From an uncultured Ruminiclostridium sp. (GTDB lineage: Bacteria; Bacillota; Clostridia; Oscillospirales; Ruminococcaceae): DNA of 64,000 nucleotides. The notes beneath the pieces were generated by a model. It saw only the letters and a list, made by a program, of their open reading frames with translations, was not told the origin of the DNA and searched no databases. Below, one piece after another: positions 1-7,638 of the stretch (positions are counted from its first letter, which is position 1; the number at the start of each line of letters is the position of its first letter). The stretch spans positions 186,001 through 250,000 of the forward strand of contig CALXIO010000001.1 in assembly GCA_944388385.1 (NCBI GenBank), written 5' to 3'. The position numbers were made by a program, and so were the translations under genes.

Positions 1-1004
1 TGGCACAGGTTTACGGACACACCTTCAATTACACCCAGCTTTTAATGGGCGGTTGCTCCATTGATGCAAACGGTGTACCCCTGACTGATGAAACTATTGA
101 AGCCTGCAAGGCATCCGATGCGGTACTTATGGGATCGATCGGCGGAGATACCAACACCTCCCCCTGGTATAAGCTTCCTGCAAACCTTCGCCCCGAGGCA
201 GGTCTTTTAGGAATAAGAAAGGCATTAGGACTTTTTGCTAATCTTCGTCCCTGTCTTTTATATCCTGAGCTGGCAGGCGCTTGCCCCTTAAAGGAAAGCA
301 TCAGCGCAAAAGGCTTTGATATGCTTATTATGAGAGAGCTTACCGGCGGTCTTTATTTCGGCGAAAAGAAAACAGAAGAGGTCGACGGGGTTATGACCGC
401 AACAGATACCCTTGTGTACAGCGAAAACGAAATAAGAAGAATTGCAATAAAGGCATTTGAGGTTGCCATGAAGAGAAACAAGAAGGTAACAAGTGTTGAT
501 AAGGCAAACGTACTTGATTCCTCAAGACTTTGGAGAAAGGTAGTAAATGAGGTAGCAAAGGACTATCCCGAGGTAACGGTTGAGCATATGCTGGTAGACA
601 ACAGCGCTATGCAGCTTGTAAAGGATCCTTCCCAGTTTGATGTAATGGTAACTGAAAATATGTTCGGTGATATTCTTTCGGATGAAGCCAGCATGATAAC
701 CGGCTCAATAGGAATGCTTCCCTCAGCCAGCATGAACGAAACAAAGTTCGGCTTATATGAGCCCAGCGGCGGTTCTGCCCCTGATATAGCAGGACAGAAC
801 AAGGCAAATCCCATAGCAACAATTCTTTCCGCATCAATGATGTTAAGATACAGCTTTGATATGCAGGCAGAGGCGGATGCTGTGGACAATGCAGTAAAGC
901 AGATATTAAAGGACGGCTACCGCACAGGTGACATAATGAGCGAGGGCAAGACACTTCTTTCATGCAGTGAAATGGGCGACAAGATAGCTGAATATATAAA
1001 GTAA
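1..1004 (+). CDS. leuB: 3-isopropylmalate dehydrogenase, 5' end missing
   Basis: The reading frame is already open at base 3 and the true start lies before the window. The protein oxidises and decarboxylates 3-isopropylmalate with NAD+ in leucine biosynthesis. Visible family signatures are the GGLYFGE segment, the [13 protein letters not shown] stretch that carries the catalytic Lys, and the metal-binding Asp cluster in [12 protein letters not shown], followed by the C-terminal [13 protein letters not shown] motif. Only the first few dozen residues (normally the GDGIGPE start) are absent. leuC and leuD lie 17 kb away in another operon, so the leu pathway is split here. A strong terminator follows directly. 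Confidence 0.95.
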   Translation, partial: AQVYGHTFNYTQLLMGGCSIDANGVPLTDETIEACKASDAVLMGSIGGDTNTSPWYKLPANLRPEAGLLGIRKALGLFANLRPCLLYPELAGACPLKESISAKGFDMLIMRELTGGLYFGEKKTEEVDGVMTATDTLVYSENEIRRIAIKAFEVAMKRNKKVTSVDKANVLDSSRLWRKVVNEVAKDYPEVTVEHMLVDNSAMQLVKDPSQFDVMVTENMFGDILSDEASMITGSIGMLPSASMNETKFGLYEPSGGSAPDIAGQNKANPIATILSASMMLRYSFDMQAEADAVDNAVKQILKDGYRTGDIMSEGKTLLSCSEMGDKIAEYIK

Positions 1005-1020
1005 CAGAGTAAATAAAAAA

Positions 1021-1043
1021 GGGCGGACATTCCGCCCTTTTTT
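1021..1043 (+). terminator. Intrinsic terminator of leuB
   Basis: A perfect 7-bp stem GGGCGGA/TCCGCCC with a CAT loop is followed by six T, starting 16 bases after the leuB stop codon. Confidence 0.9.
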
Positions 1044-1059
1044 GTTTTGGGAGGTGAGG

Positions 1060-1610
1060 GGAGGGGGGTTGACGAGGTTTTAAGGGGGCTACCGCCCACA
1101 ATAAGAATACAACGGGGGTTTTAAGGGGGTATACCCCCTTAAGCGGTCGCAGGGCGCCGCGTCGTCGCAAAGTCCGTTCATGCTCGGGGCGGTCGGCAGG
1201 CTCCCACCCCTCACTTCACTGCCTTGCTCCTCCTTTTCGGCAAAAAGGCACGCAAAAGTCGCCTGTTCGGTTGTAAACGCCCTCACGACGGCTTTGTTTT
1301 GCTACCACCTTTTTGCCGTGTTGCGTGCTGTCGCACGCTTATGCGGGGTGTGGGGCGAAGCCCCACAAAAGCGCACGAAGTGCGCAACTTCTTTTTCTCC
1401 CCCTCCCGGGGGGAGGGGGGTAAGGGGGGTAAGGGGGGTGGGGATAGCCGACAGCAGTCGTTAAGCTAATAGGGACTGACCGCCCCTTATGGTCGGCTGT
1501 AATTCCGCCCTCGCCCGAAATAATAAAAAGGTACGCATAACCCCTTAACAGGGGTATTAAGTGGCAAAGCCCCCTTAACAGGGTGTAGGGCGGTAGCCCC
1601 GTTTATCGTC
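1060..1610. repeat. GC-rich non-coding repeat block (copy A)
   Basis: This 780-base gap between leuB and serC holds no convincing gene. It is built of G-runs, inverted repeats and pieces shared with the gaps at 46.3 kb and 50.0 kb. Shared pieces include CGGTCGCAGGGCGCC (about 1143) and a GAATACAACGGGGG-like stretch followed by TTTTAAGGGGG (about 1105), which appears inverted in the 46.3 kb copy. A double hairpin sits at 1350-1385 (GTGGGGC/GCCCCAC then GCGCAC/GTGCGC) and another GCGTGC/GCACGC hairpin at about 1324-1339. A further patch of CCCCTTAACAGGGG-type repeats lies at 1540-1600. Open frames here have no ribosome-binding sites or recognisable products. Confidence 0.7.
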
Positions 1611-1672
1611 AAAACAACTAAAAACTCCCAGCAAATTTTTACACCTAAAATCCCATAAAAATACAAAAACGA

Positions 1673-1701
1673 TTGACATTCTGTTAAAAAAATAGTATAA
1701 T
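1673..1701 (+). promoter_or_regulatory. Sigma-A promoter of serC-serA
   Basis: TTGACA at 1673-1678 and TATAAT at 1696-1701 with a 17-bp spacer, about 80 bases before the serC start. Confidence 0.9.
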
Positions 1702-1783
1702 TAGAAAAGCGTGATGTTAAAACATTACAAAGTAAACGGCTTATATGCCGAATAACGGTAGAACCGTAAATGGAGGCTTTACA

Positions 1784-2863
1784 ATGAGAGTTTATAACTT
1801 CAGCGCAGGTCCTGCGGTACTTCCTGAGGAAGTACTTAAAGAAGCAGCAGAGGAAATGCTTGACTATAAGGGCACAGGAATGTCCGTTATGGAGATGTCC
1901 CACCGTTCAAAGGCATTTGACGGTATCATCAAGGAAGCTGAGAAGGATCTCAGAGAACTGATGAACATTCCCGATAACTACAAGGTACTTTTCTTACAGG
2001 GTGGTTGCTCACTTCAGTTTGCAGCTATTCCCATGAACCTTATGAAGAACAAGAAGGCAGCTTACATAGTTACCGGTCAGTGGGCTAAGAAGGCTTACCA
2101 GGAAGCACAGCTTTATGGTGAGGCTGTTGCAGTTGCATCCTCAGCAGACAAGACCTTCTCATATATCCCCGATTGCTCAGATCTTGATATCCCCGAGGAC
2201 GCTGATTATGTATATATCTGCGAAAACAACACAATCTACGGCACAAAGTTCTGGGAGCTTCCCAATACAAAGGGCAAGACACTTGTATCCGATGTATCAT
2301 CCTGCTTCTTATCAGAGCCTGTTGACGTAACAAAGTACGGCGTTATCTACGGCGGTGTTCAGAAGAACGTAGGCCCTGCCGGTGTTGTTATTGTTATTGT
2401 TCGTGAGGATCTTATTACAGATGATGTTCTTCCCGGAACACCCACTATGATGAAGTGGAAGACACAGGCTGACAACGATTCACTTTACAATACACCTCCT
2501 TGCTATGGTATTTATATCTGCGGTAAGGTGTTTAAGTGGATTAAGAACATGGGCGGCCTTGAGGCTATGAAGGTTCACAACGAAAAGAAGGCTAAGATCC
2601 TTTATGATTTCCTTGATCAGAGCAAGCTGTTCAAGGGTACTGTTGAAAAGAAGGACAGATCTATAATGAATGTTCCCTTTGTAACAGGCAGTGACGAGCT
2701 TGACGCTAAGTTCATCAAGGAGGCTACTGCTGCCGGCTTTGTAAACCTTAAGGGTCACAGAACAGTAGGCGGTATGAGAGCATCTATCTACAACGCTATG
2801 CCTATTGAGGGCGTTGAGAAGCTGGTTGAATTTATGAAGAAGTTTGAAGCTGAAAACGCTTAA
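1784..2863 (+). CDS. serC: Phosphoserine aminotransferase
   Basis: Converts 3-phosphohydroxypyruvate and glutamate to phosphoserine in serine synthesis (PLP fold type I, class V). The ATG at 1784 is chosen because TGGAGG lies eight bases upstream and the protein then begins MRVYNFSAGPAVLPE, the typical SerC N-terminus; the frame stays open 13 codons further up. At 359 residues it has the usual family length. The PLP lysine is K194 in GVQKNVGPAG, and the C-terminus has the RTVGGMRASIYNAMP motif. The stop codon overlaps the region just before serA, so the two are translated from one message. Confidence 0.96.
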   Translation: MRVYNFSAGPAVLPEEVLKEAAEEMLDYKGTGMSVMEMSHRSKAFDGIIKEAEKDLRELMNIPDNYKVLFLQGGCSLQFAAIPMNLMKNKKAAYIVTGQWAKKAYQEAQLYGEAVAVASSADKTFSYIPDCSDLDIPEDADYVYICENNTIYGTKFWELPNTKGKTLVSDVSSCFLSEPVDVTKYGVIYGGVQKNVGPAGVVIVIVREDLITDDVLPGTPTMMKWKTQADNDSLYNTPPCYGIYICGKVFKWIKNMGGLEAMKVHNEKKAKILYDFLDQSKLFKGTVEKKDRSIMNVPFVTGSDELDAKFIKEATAAGFVNLKGHRTVGGMRASIYNAMPIEGVEKLVEFMKKFEAENA

Positions 2864-2874
2864 TGGAGGCAAAT

Positions 2875-4029
2875 ATGTACGATATTCTTACACTTAATAA
2901 AATAGCGGCCTGCGGTACAGATGTATTTGACAAGGCTAAGTACACAGTATCCGACAATGCCGAAAACCCCGTTGCAATTATGGTGCGTTCTGCAAAGATG
3001 CACGATATGGAAATGGGCTCTGAGCTTCTTGCTATTGCAAGAGCAGGTGCAGGCGTAAATAACATTCCCGTTGATAAGTGTGCTGAGCAGGGTATTGTAG
3101 TATTCAATACTCCCGGCGCTAACTCAAACGCAGTTAAGGAGCTTGCTATCTGTGCTATGCTTTTAGCATCCAGAAAGATTACCGAGGCTGCTGCATGGGC
3201 GGCATCCTTAAAAGGTACACCCGATGCTCCTAAGACCGTTGAGGGCGGCAAGGCTAAGTTTGCAGGTCCCGAAATTTTAGGTAAGACCTTAGGTATTATC
3301 GGTCTTGGTGCAATAGGCGGTAAGATCGCAAATGCTGCTGAGGCTCTTGGTATGAAGGTTATAGGCTATGACCCCTATCTTTCAGTTCATGCGGCATTAC
3401 ACCTTGATCCTTCTATCACAGTAGTGTCAGATATAAATGATATTTATAAGAACAGTGATTATATCACACTTCATGTTCCCTATACACCCGACAGCAAGAA
3501 CATGATTGACGAAGCTCAGATTGCTATGATGAAGGATGATGTTCGCATTATCAACCTTGCAAGAGGCGAGCTTGTAAACAGCGAGGCTGTAGTTAAGGCT
3601 ATTGCTGAGGGTAAGGTAGCAAAGTATGTTACAGACTTTGCCGATGATGTTGTTCTCGGTGTTGAGAATGTAATTGTTCTTCCTCACCTTGGTGCATCAA
3701 CTCCCGAATCTGAGGATAACTGCGCTATTATGGCGGCAGGCGAGCTTATTGACTACATTGAAAAGGGTACAATCAGAAATTCTGTAAACTACCCCAATGC
3801 AGAGCTTGCAAAGACAGGGGACAACCTGGTTTGCGTACTTCACAAGAACATTCCTTCCATACTTTCAAAGATTACAACAGCAGTATCAGATATGGGCTGC
3901 AACATTGAAAATCTTGTAAACAAGTCAAAGAAGGACTGGTCCTACACAATGCTTGATGTTAGCGGCGGCAATATTGACGTAAACGCTATCACAGCCATTG
4001 AGGATGTAATCAGAGTAAGAGTTCTTTAA
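2875..4029 (+). CDS. serA: D-3-phosphoglycerate dehydrogenase with ACT domain
   Basis: First step of serine synthesis, oxidising 3-phosphoglycerate with NAD+. The ATG at 2875 has TGGAGG five bases upstream; an ATG at 2863 overlaps the serC stop but lacks spacing for that site. The 384-residue protein shows the dinucleotide-binding GLGAIG at 143-148, the INLARGE segment with the catalytic Arg, LPHLGAST with the catalytic His, and a C-terminal ACT domain (from about residue 320) of the kind that binds serine for feedback control. It is the short clostridial form without the intervening domain. It is co-transcribed with serC and ends at a double-hairpin terminator. Confidence 0.94.
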   Translation: MYDILTLNKIAACGTDVFDKAKYTVSDNAENPVAIMVRSAKMHDMEMGSELLAIARAGAGVNNIPVDKCAEQGIVVFNTPGANSNAVKELAICAMLLASRKITEAAAWAASLKGTPDAPKTVEGGKAKFAGPEILGKTLGIIGLGAIGGKIANAAEALGMKVIGYDPYLSVHAALHLDPSITVVSDINDIYKNSDYITLHVPYTPDSKNMIDEAQIAMMKDDVRIINLARGELVNSEAVVKAIAEGKVAKYVTDFADDVVLGVENVIVLPHLGASTPESEDNCAIMAAGELIDYIEKGTIRNSVNYPNAELAKTGDNLVCVLHKNIPSILSKITTAVSDMGCNIENLVNKSKKDWSYTMLDVSGGNIDVNAITAIEDVIRVRVL

Positions 4030-4038
4030 TAAAATTAA

Positions 4039-4090
4039 AAGCTCCCCATCAGGGGAGCTTTATTTGCTCCCCGAAAGGGGAGCTTTTTTT
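4039..4090 (+). terminator. Double-hairpin terminator of serCA
   Basis: Two successive stems, AAGCTCCCC/GGGGAGCTT (4039-4060) and GCTCCCC/GGGGAGC (4066-4083), the second followed by seven T. The arms are interchangeable, so alternative pairings are possible. Confidence 0.9.
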
Positions 4091-4130
4091 ATTGCCTTTT
4101 TCTGATAACAGAATTGTAAAAAAATACATT

Positions 4131-4159
4131 TTATATTTTTCTTTTTGGTGAACATAATA
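4131..4159 (+). promoter_or_regulatory. Possible forespore (sigma-G/F-like) promoter of the SASP gene
   Basis: CATAATA at 4153-4159 fits the Bacillus sigma-G -10 pattern, and TTATA at 4131-4135, 17 bases upstream, fits four of five positions of the -35 pattern. No sigma-A promoter is seen here. The call rests partly on the gene being a SASP. Confidence 0.35.
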
Positions 4160-4210
4160 TTGTTGCAGGGGAAATAACCCTGTAAATAAACTGAAAGGAA
4201 AGTTCTTAAA

Positions 4211-4399
4211 ATGGCTAACAGCAAGAAGAACAAGGCAGCATTAAACAGCATTAAGATGCAGGCTGCCAACGAAGTAGGCGTACCTCTCAAGGATAACGGC
4301 TATAACGGTGACCTTACCTCTAAGCAGGCAGGCAGCGTAGGCGGTCAGATGGTTAAGAAGATGATCGAGTCCTACGAGAACAACGCAAACAAGCAGTAA
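4211..4399 (+). CDS. Alpha/beta-type small acid-soluble spore protein
   Basis: A 62-residue protein of the family that coats and protects DNA in the dormant spore and is degraded at germination. It shows the two conserved family blocks: ANEVGV, near the germination-protease site, and NGDLTSKQAGSVGGQMVKKM, the DNA-binding C-terminal block. A GAAAGGAAAG ribosome site precedes the ATG. The gene stands alone between two terminators. Its presence is direct evidence that the organism makes endospores. Confidence 0.9.
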   Translation: MANSKKNKAALNSIKMQAANEVGVPLKDNGYNGDLTSKQAGSVGGQMVKKMIESYENNANKQ

Positions 4400-4419
4400 C
4401 TCTGCTTTAAGAGTAATAG

Positions 4420-4450
4420 ATTCAGGGAGGGTATAAAGCCCTCCCTGAAT
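4420..4450 (+). terminator. Terminator of the SASP gene
   Basis: Twelve-base arms (ATTCAGGGAGGG with its complement) around a 7-base loop, followed by TTATTTCTT. Confidence 0.85.
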
Positions 4451-4456
4451 TATTTC

Positions 4457-4485
4457 TTGACAAAAGTACATATTTGTTATATTAT
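4457..4485 (+). promoter_or_regulatory. Sigma-A promoter of the GH5 cellulase
   Basis: TTGACA at 4457-4462 and TATTAT at 4480-4485, 17-bp spacer, starting right after the SASP terminator. Confidence 0.8.
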
Positions 4486-4519
4486 AAAGGTGTATAATTT
4501 ATTTGGCAAAGGTGATTTT

Positions 4520-6127
4520 ATGAAAAAATTAAGATTTAAGATACTGGCGGCATTACTTACAGCCTCCATGTTACTTAGCGGTTGTGCTAATCGCAATGTT
4601 CAGATTACAGCCTCGGGAGACACTACCTCCTCACAGCAGGAAAGCACACAGGGGGATAATTCCCAGAGCGAGGATAATAACAGCAACACCGCTACTACCA
4701 CCACTACCACCGTAAGAGAAGAAAAGCCGGTGGAAAATCCCGGTGGGAATGGATTTGAGGTTTCCTCATCACAGACTGACTGGGAGGAAAACGGCAATAT
4801 CTGCGGAGATGTAAGCATTACCATTACAAACAATTCAGATAAGGATGTATCCTCCTGGAAAGCACAGCTTAAGGTACCTAAGGACTTTAAGATAACAAAC
4901 AGCTGGAGCGGTAAGTTTGAGGTATCAGGGGATACCCTTACCATTACCAATGAGGAGTTTAACGGCGAAATAACCGCCGGGGGAAAAACCTCCTTTGGCT
5001 TTATCTACTCAGCCTCTGAAAAGATAAAGATAGAGGAAATTACGGTAAACGGCGAAAAGAAGGAGCCTTCTCAGTCATCAACTACTACTACCACACCACC
5101 ACCAACAACAACTACCACTGAAGAACAGACTGAGGAGCAAAATCCCAAGCCCACAACCACCACAACCCCTGCTACCACCCCTGCACCTGCACCGGATGAT
5201 CCGGCGGGCACTACTCCGGTATCACAGCACGGACAGTTATCTGTACAGGGTACCAAGCTTGTAGATAAAAACGGAAATGCCTTCCAGCTTAAGGGCATGA
5301 GCACCCATGGTATATTCTGGTTCCCGGATTTTGTAAATGAGGGAGCATTCAAGACACTTCGTGATGACTGGAATACAAATGTTGTAAGACTTGCCATGTA
5401 TTCAGGCGCCAGCGAGGGATATACAGGGGACGGCATGAGAGTTTCACAGGACCTTGTTAAGAAGGGAATTGAGATATGCCTGGATCTTGATATGTATGTT
5501 ATAGTTGACTGGCACTTACTTGCGGATCAATCCCCCCAGGTAAGAAAGGCTGACGCTATAAAGTTCTTTGATGAAATTTCAAAGGAATACGGCAAATATC
5601 CCAACATAATTTATGAGATATGTAACGAGCCTAACGGCTATGCCTCATGGGAGGGTGATATAAAGCCCTATGCCGAGGAGGTTATACCTGTAATCCGTAA
5701 GAACGACCCGGATTCGGTAATTATAGTAGGCACACCCACCTGGAGCCAGGATATAGATAAGGCGGCAAATAACCCCTTACAGTATGATAATATTCTGTAT
5801 GCGCTTCATTTCTATGCCGCAACCCACACCGACTGGTTAAGACAAAGACTTGTGGACTGCAACGCAAAGGGACTTCCTGTTGTGGTATCGGAATTCGGCT
5901 GTTGTGATGCCTCCGGTAACGGTGCAAATGACTTTAACCAGACAAAGCAGTGGTTACAGCTTCTTGACAAGCTGGGAGTAAGCTATATGAACTGGAATCT
6001 TGCCAACAAGAACGAAAGCTCATCAGCCTTTAAGCCCTCTGCCGGCGCAAACGGTAACTGGAGCGAAGGGGATTTATCCCAAAGCGGTGCATGGATGAGA
6101 AAATGGTTCAGAGGAGAAATACAGTAA
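4520..6127 (+). CDS. Lipoprotein GH5 endoglucanase with CBM2-like domain
   Basis: A surface-anchored cellulase of 535 residues. The ATG at 4520 follows AAAGGTGAT and gives a lipoprotein signal with lipobox LLSGC (Cys22). In order: low-complexity Ser/Thr/Gln stretch (about 30-70), a CBM2-like cellulose-binding domain (about 78-178, with conserved Trp residues), a Thr/Pro/Glu linker (about 187-232), then a GH5 catalytic domain similar to subfamily 2 (about 240-535). The acid/base is E370 in ICNEPNG and the nucleophile E458 in VVVSEFG; the ALHFYAATH motif carries the conserved His. A cellulosomal dockerin is absent, so it probably acts tethered to the membrane. It is monocistronic between its own promoter and a shared terminator. 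Confidence 0.93.
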   Translation: MKKLRFKILAALLTASMLLSGCANRNVQITASGDTTSSQQESTQGDNSQSEDNNSNTATTTTTTVREEKPVENPGGNGFEVSSSQTDWEENGNICGDVSITITNNSDKDVSSWKAQLKVPKDFKITNSWSGKFEVSGDTLTITNEEFNGEITAGGKTSFGFIYSASEKIKIEEITVNGEKKEPSQSSTTTTTPPPTTTTTEEQTEEQNPKPTTTTTPATTPAPAPDDPAGTTPVSQHGQLSVQGTKLVDKNGNAFQLKGMSTHGIFWFPDFVNEGAFKTLRDDWNTNVVRLAMYSGASEGYTGDGMRVSQDLVKKGIEICLDLDMYVIVDWHLLADQSPQVRKADAIKFFDEISKEYGKYPNIIYEICNEPNGYASWEGDIKPYAEEVIPVIRKNDPDSVIIVGTPTWSQDIDKAANNPLQYDNILYALHFYAATHTDWLRQRLVDCNAKGLPVVVSEFGCCDASGNGANDFNQTKQWLQLLDKLGVSYMNWNLANKNESSSAFKPSAGANGNWSEGDLSQSGAWMRKWFRGEIQ

Positions 6128-6132
6128 AATAA

Positions 6133-6158
6133 AAGGAGCCGAAAGGCTCCTTTTTTAT
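6133..6158. terminator. Bidirectional terminator between GH5 and pdaA
   Basis: AAGGAGCC-GAAA-GGCTCCTT with T-runs on both strands, lying between convergent genes. Confidence 0.9.
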
Positions 6159-6928
6159 TTCACCGGCTTTACAGCATATCCCCTTGATTTCCAGAAGTCA
6201 ATAACATCCCCTAAAATAGCCGCATTGGTTTTTGATACTGCATGAAGAAGATACACAGCCCCGTTGTGGGTGGCCTTTGTGATACGCTCATAGGCGGCCT
6301 GTTGCCCCGGCTGATTATCCACATTCCAGTCATTATAGGCAAAGGACCATAATACTGTTTTATAGCCCATATTTTCCGCTAATTCAAGAGTTCTTTCGGA
6401 AAATTCCCCCATAGGGGGTCTCAGGGTAGTGGTGGTGTAGCCGTAGCTGTGGGAAATATATTGCTCCAGTTTATTTATTTCCTCAAAAAATTCATCATCG
6501 GATAAATCCGGAAGTGAGGGGTGGGTGGTGGTGTGGTTACCTATCTCATGCCCCTCATCTATCATTCTTTTAATAAGCTCCGGATTTTTCTTAACATAGT
6601 CCATGGTAACATAGAAGGTGGCAGAAACTCCCTTTTCCTTTAAGGTGTCAAGAATATCCCCGGTATAGCCGTTTTCATACCCCTCATCAAAGGTAAGATA
6701 AATGGTCTTATCCTCCTTTTCCCCTATAAAAAAGGCGGAAAGTCCGCAGTATCTCTCCTGTGCATCAAGAGCACCTATGGGGCGGTTGTTTTCGTCAGTT
6801 TCACGGCCCTGACCGTAGCATATCTTCACATTCTGGGAATTTGCCCTTGTTTCATTGGCGTAAGCGTTGCCGGTGGCAAGACAGCATACCAAAAGCAGTC
6901 CTGCAAAAACACTCTTTAAAATTTTCAT
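6155..6928 (-). CDS. pdaA: PdaA-type polysaccharide deacetylase
   Basis: A secreted 257-residue peptidoglycan N-acetylmuramate deacetylase of carbohydrate esterase family 4. In Bacillus, PdaA prepares muramic delta-lactam in the spore cortex. An N-terminal signal peptide (about 1-24) is followed by the NodB domain: the family-specific LTFDEGYENGYT (metal Asp), HEIGNHTTTHPSL (metal His pair) and TTLRPPMGEFS. This fits the other spore genes in the window. The Shine-Dalgarno sequence GGAAGGGAG is buried in the 3' arm of a hairpin that is also the terminator of ireB (see that entry), so translation may depend on where transcription begins. Confidence 0.9.
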   Translation of the reverse strand: MKILKSVFAGLLLVCCLATGNAYANETRANSQNVKICYGQGRETDENNRPIGALDAQERYCGLSAFFIGEKEDKTIYLTFDEGYENGYTGDILDTLKEKGVSATFYVTMDYVKKNPELIKRMIDEGHEIGNHTTTHPSLPDLSDDEFFEEINKLEQYISHSYGYTTTTLRPPMGEFSERTLELAENMGYKTVLWSFAYNDWNVDNQPGQQAAYERITKATHNGAVYLLHAVSKTNAAILGDVIDFWKSRGYAVKPVK

Positions 6929-6930
6929 AA

Positions 6931-6967
6931 TAAAAACTCCCTTCCTTATTATTATCCGGAAGGGAGT
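6931..6967 (-). terminator. ireB terminator that overlaps the pdaA ribosome site
   Basis: On the minus strand ACTCCCTTCC and GGAAGGGAGT form a perfect 10-bp stem (6958-6967 with 6936-6945), followed by TTTTTATT. The 3' arm is also the only Shine-Dalgarno sequence for pdaA, whose ATG is seven bases further on. Confidence 0.85.
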
Positions 6968-6995
6968 CTGTTATATACTTTGTAAATGCAGGTAA

Positions 6996-7241
6996 TCAGG
7001 GATCAAGATAATATTTTACCATTACCTGTAAAAGCTCATCTCTGTCAATGTGGCGGATAAGACTGCGGGCATTGTTGTAGGTGGTTATGTAGGTGGGATC
7101 CTCAGAAAGAATATATCCTACCAGCTGATTTATGGGGTTATAGCCCTTTTCCTTAAGTGCGGCATAAACTGTGGTAAGAATTTCCTTCATTTCATTTTCT
7201 CTTTCCTGCTTCAGAGTAAACTGCATGGTTTTATCTGTCAT
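6996..7241 (-). CDS. ireB: IreB family regulatory phosphoprotein
   Basis: An 81-residue protein that matches the IreB (DUF965) family along its length, including [20 protein letters not shown] and the closing [11 protein letters not shown]. In Enterococcus, IreB is phosphorylated by the PASTA kinase IreK on N-terminal threonines and controls cephalosporin tolerance; here Thr2, Thr5 and Thr9 are candidates. GAAGGAGGG precedes the ATG. The genes often found next to ireB (alaS, the Holliday junction resolvase gene) are not adjacent here. Confidence 0.88.
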   Translation of the reverse strand: MTDKTMQFTLKQERENEMKEILTTVYAALKEKGYNPINQLVGYILSEDPTYITTYNNARSLIRHIDRDELLQVMVKYYLDP

Positions 7242-7421
7242 TATTTTTACCCTCCTTCTTAAATAAAATTTATGTGTTACCTAAAATTAAGCTAAAACCG
7301 ATTTTCCAATAGGCAATTTGCTTTTTGTAAAGGATGCTTTAAAAGGTTGATCTTTTGCATTCTGATCGATACCGAATTCTGATTTGCATAAGCAATTTTA
7401 TCATTAAAAGTTTACGAATTT

Positions 7422-7450
7422 ATTATACACTATTTTTGTTAAAAATACAA
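7422..7450 (-). promoter_or_regulatory. Promoter of ireB, long leader
   Basis: On the minus strand TTGTAT (7445-7450) and TATAAT (7422-7427) are 17 bp apart. This leaves a leader of about 170 bases before the ireB ATG in which I recognise no known riboswitch. The rest of the 397-base gap to 7638 is AT-rich. Confidence 0.6.
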
Positions 7451-7570
7451 GTGTTTTATTGAAATTTACATAAAAATGTGTGAAAATAGGCGAAATTTGT
7501 GAAATATTTCCTAAATTTATGTCAAAATTACGATTCCAAAAATTTTTATAGATATTTATTGAATTTCTAC

Positions 7571-7599
7571 TTGAATTAATAAGAATTTTTTGTTATAAT
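7571..7599 (+). promoter_or_regulatory. Promoter of the DivIVA-domain protein
   Basis: TTGAAT (7571-7576) and TATAAT (7594-7599) with a 17-bp spacer and an extended TGT before the -10. Confidence 0.85.
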
Positions 7600-7638
7600 G
7601 TATATAACTCATTAGTGCGTATAGGGGGGTATTATATT

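Noticed and set aside
1089..1469. Open frames in the GC-rich block after leuB on both strands
   Set aside because: They consist of G/C-run peptides without ribosome sites, signal or domain patterns, and coincide with the repeat family.
4600..4950. Minus-strand frame opposite the GH5 gene
   Set aside because: It reads the complement of Thr and Ser codons in the linker and signal region; there is no initiation signal.
7242..7421. Riboswitch in the long ireB leader
   Set aside because: The length is suggestive, but I found no conserved aptamer core or terminator/anti-terminator pair.
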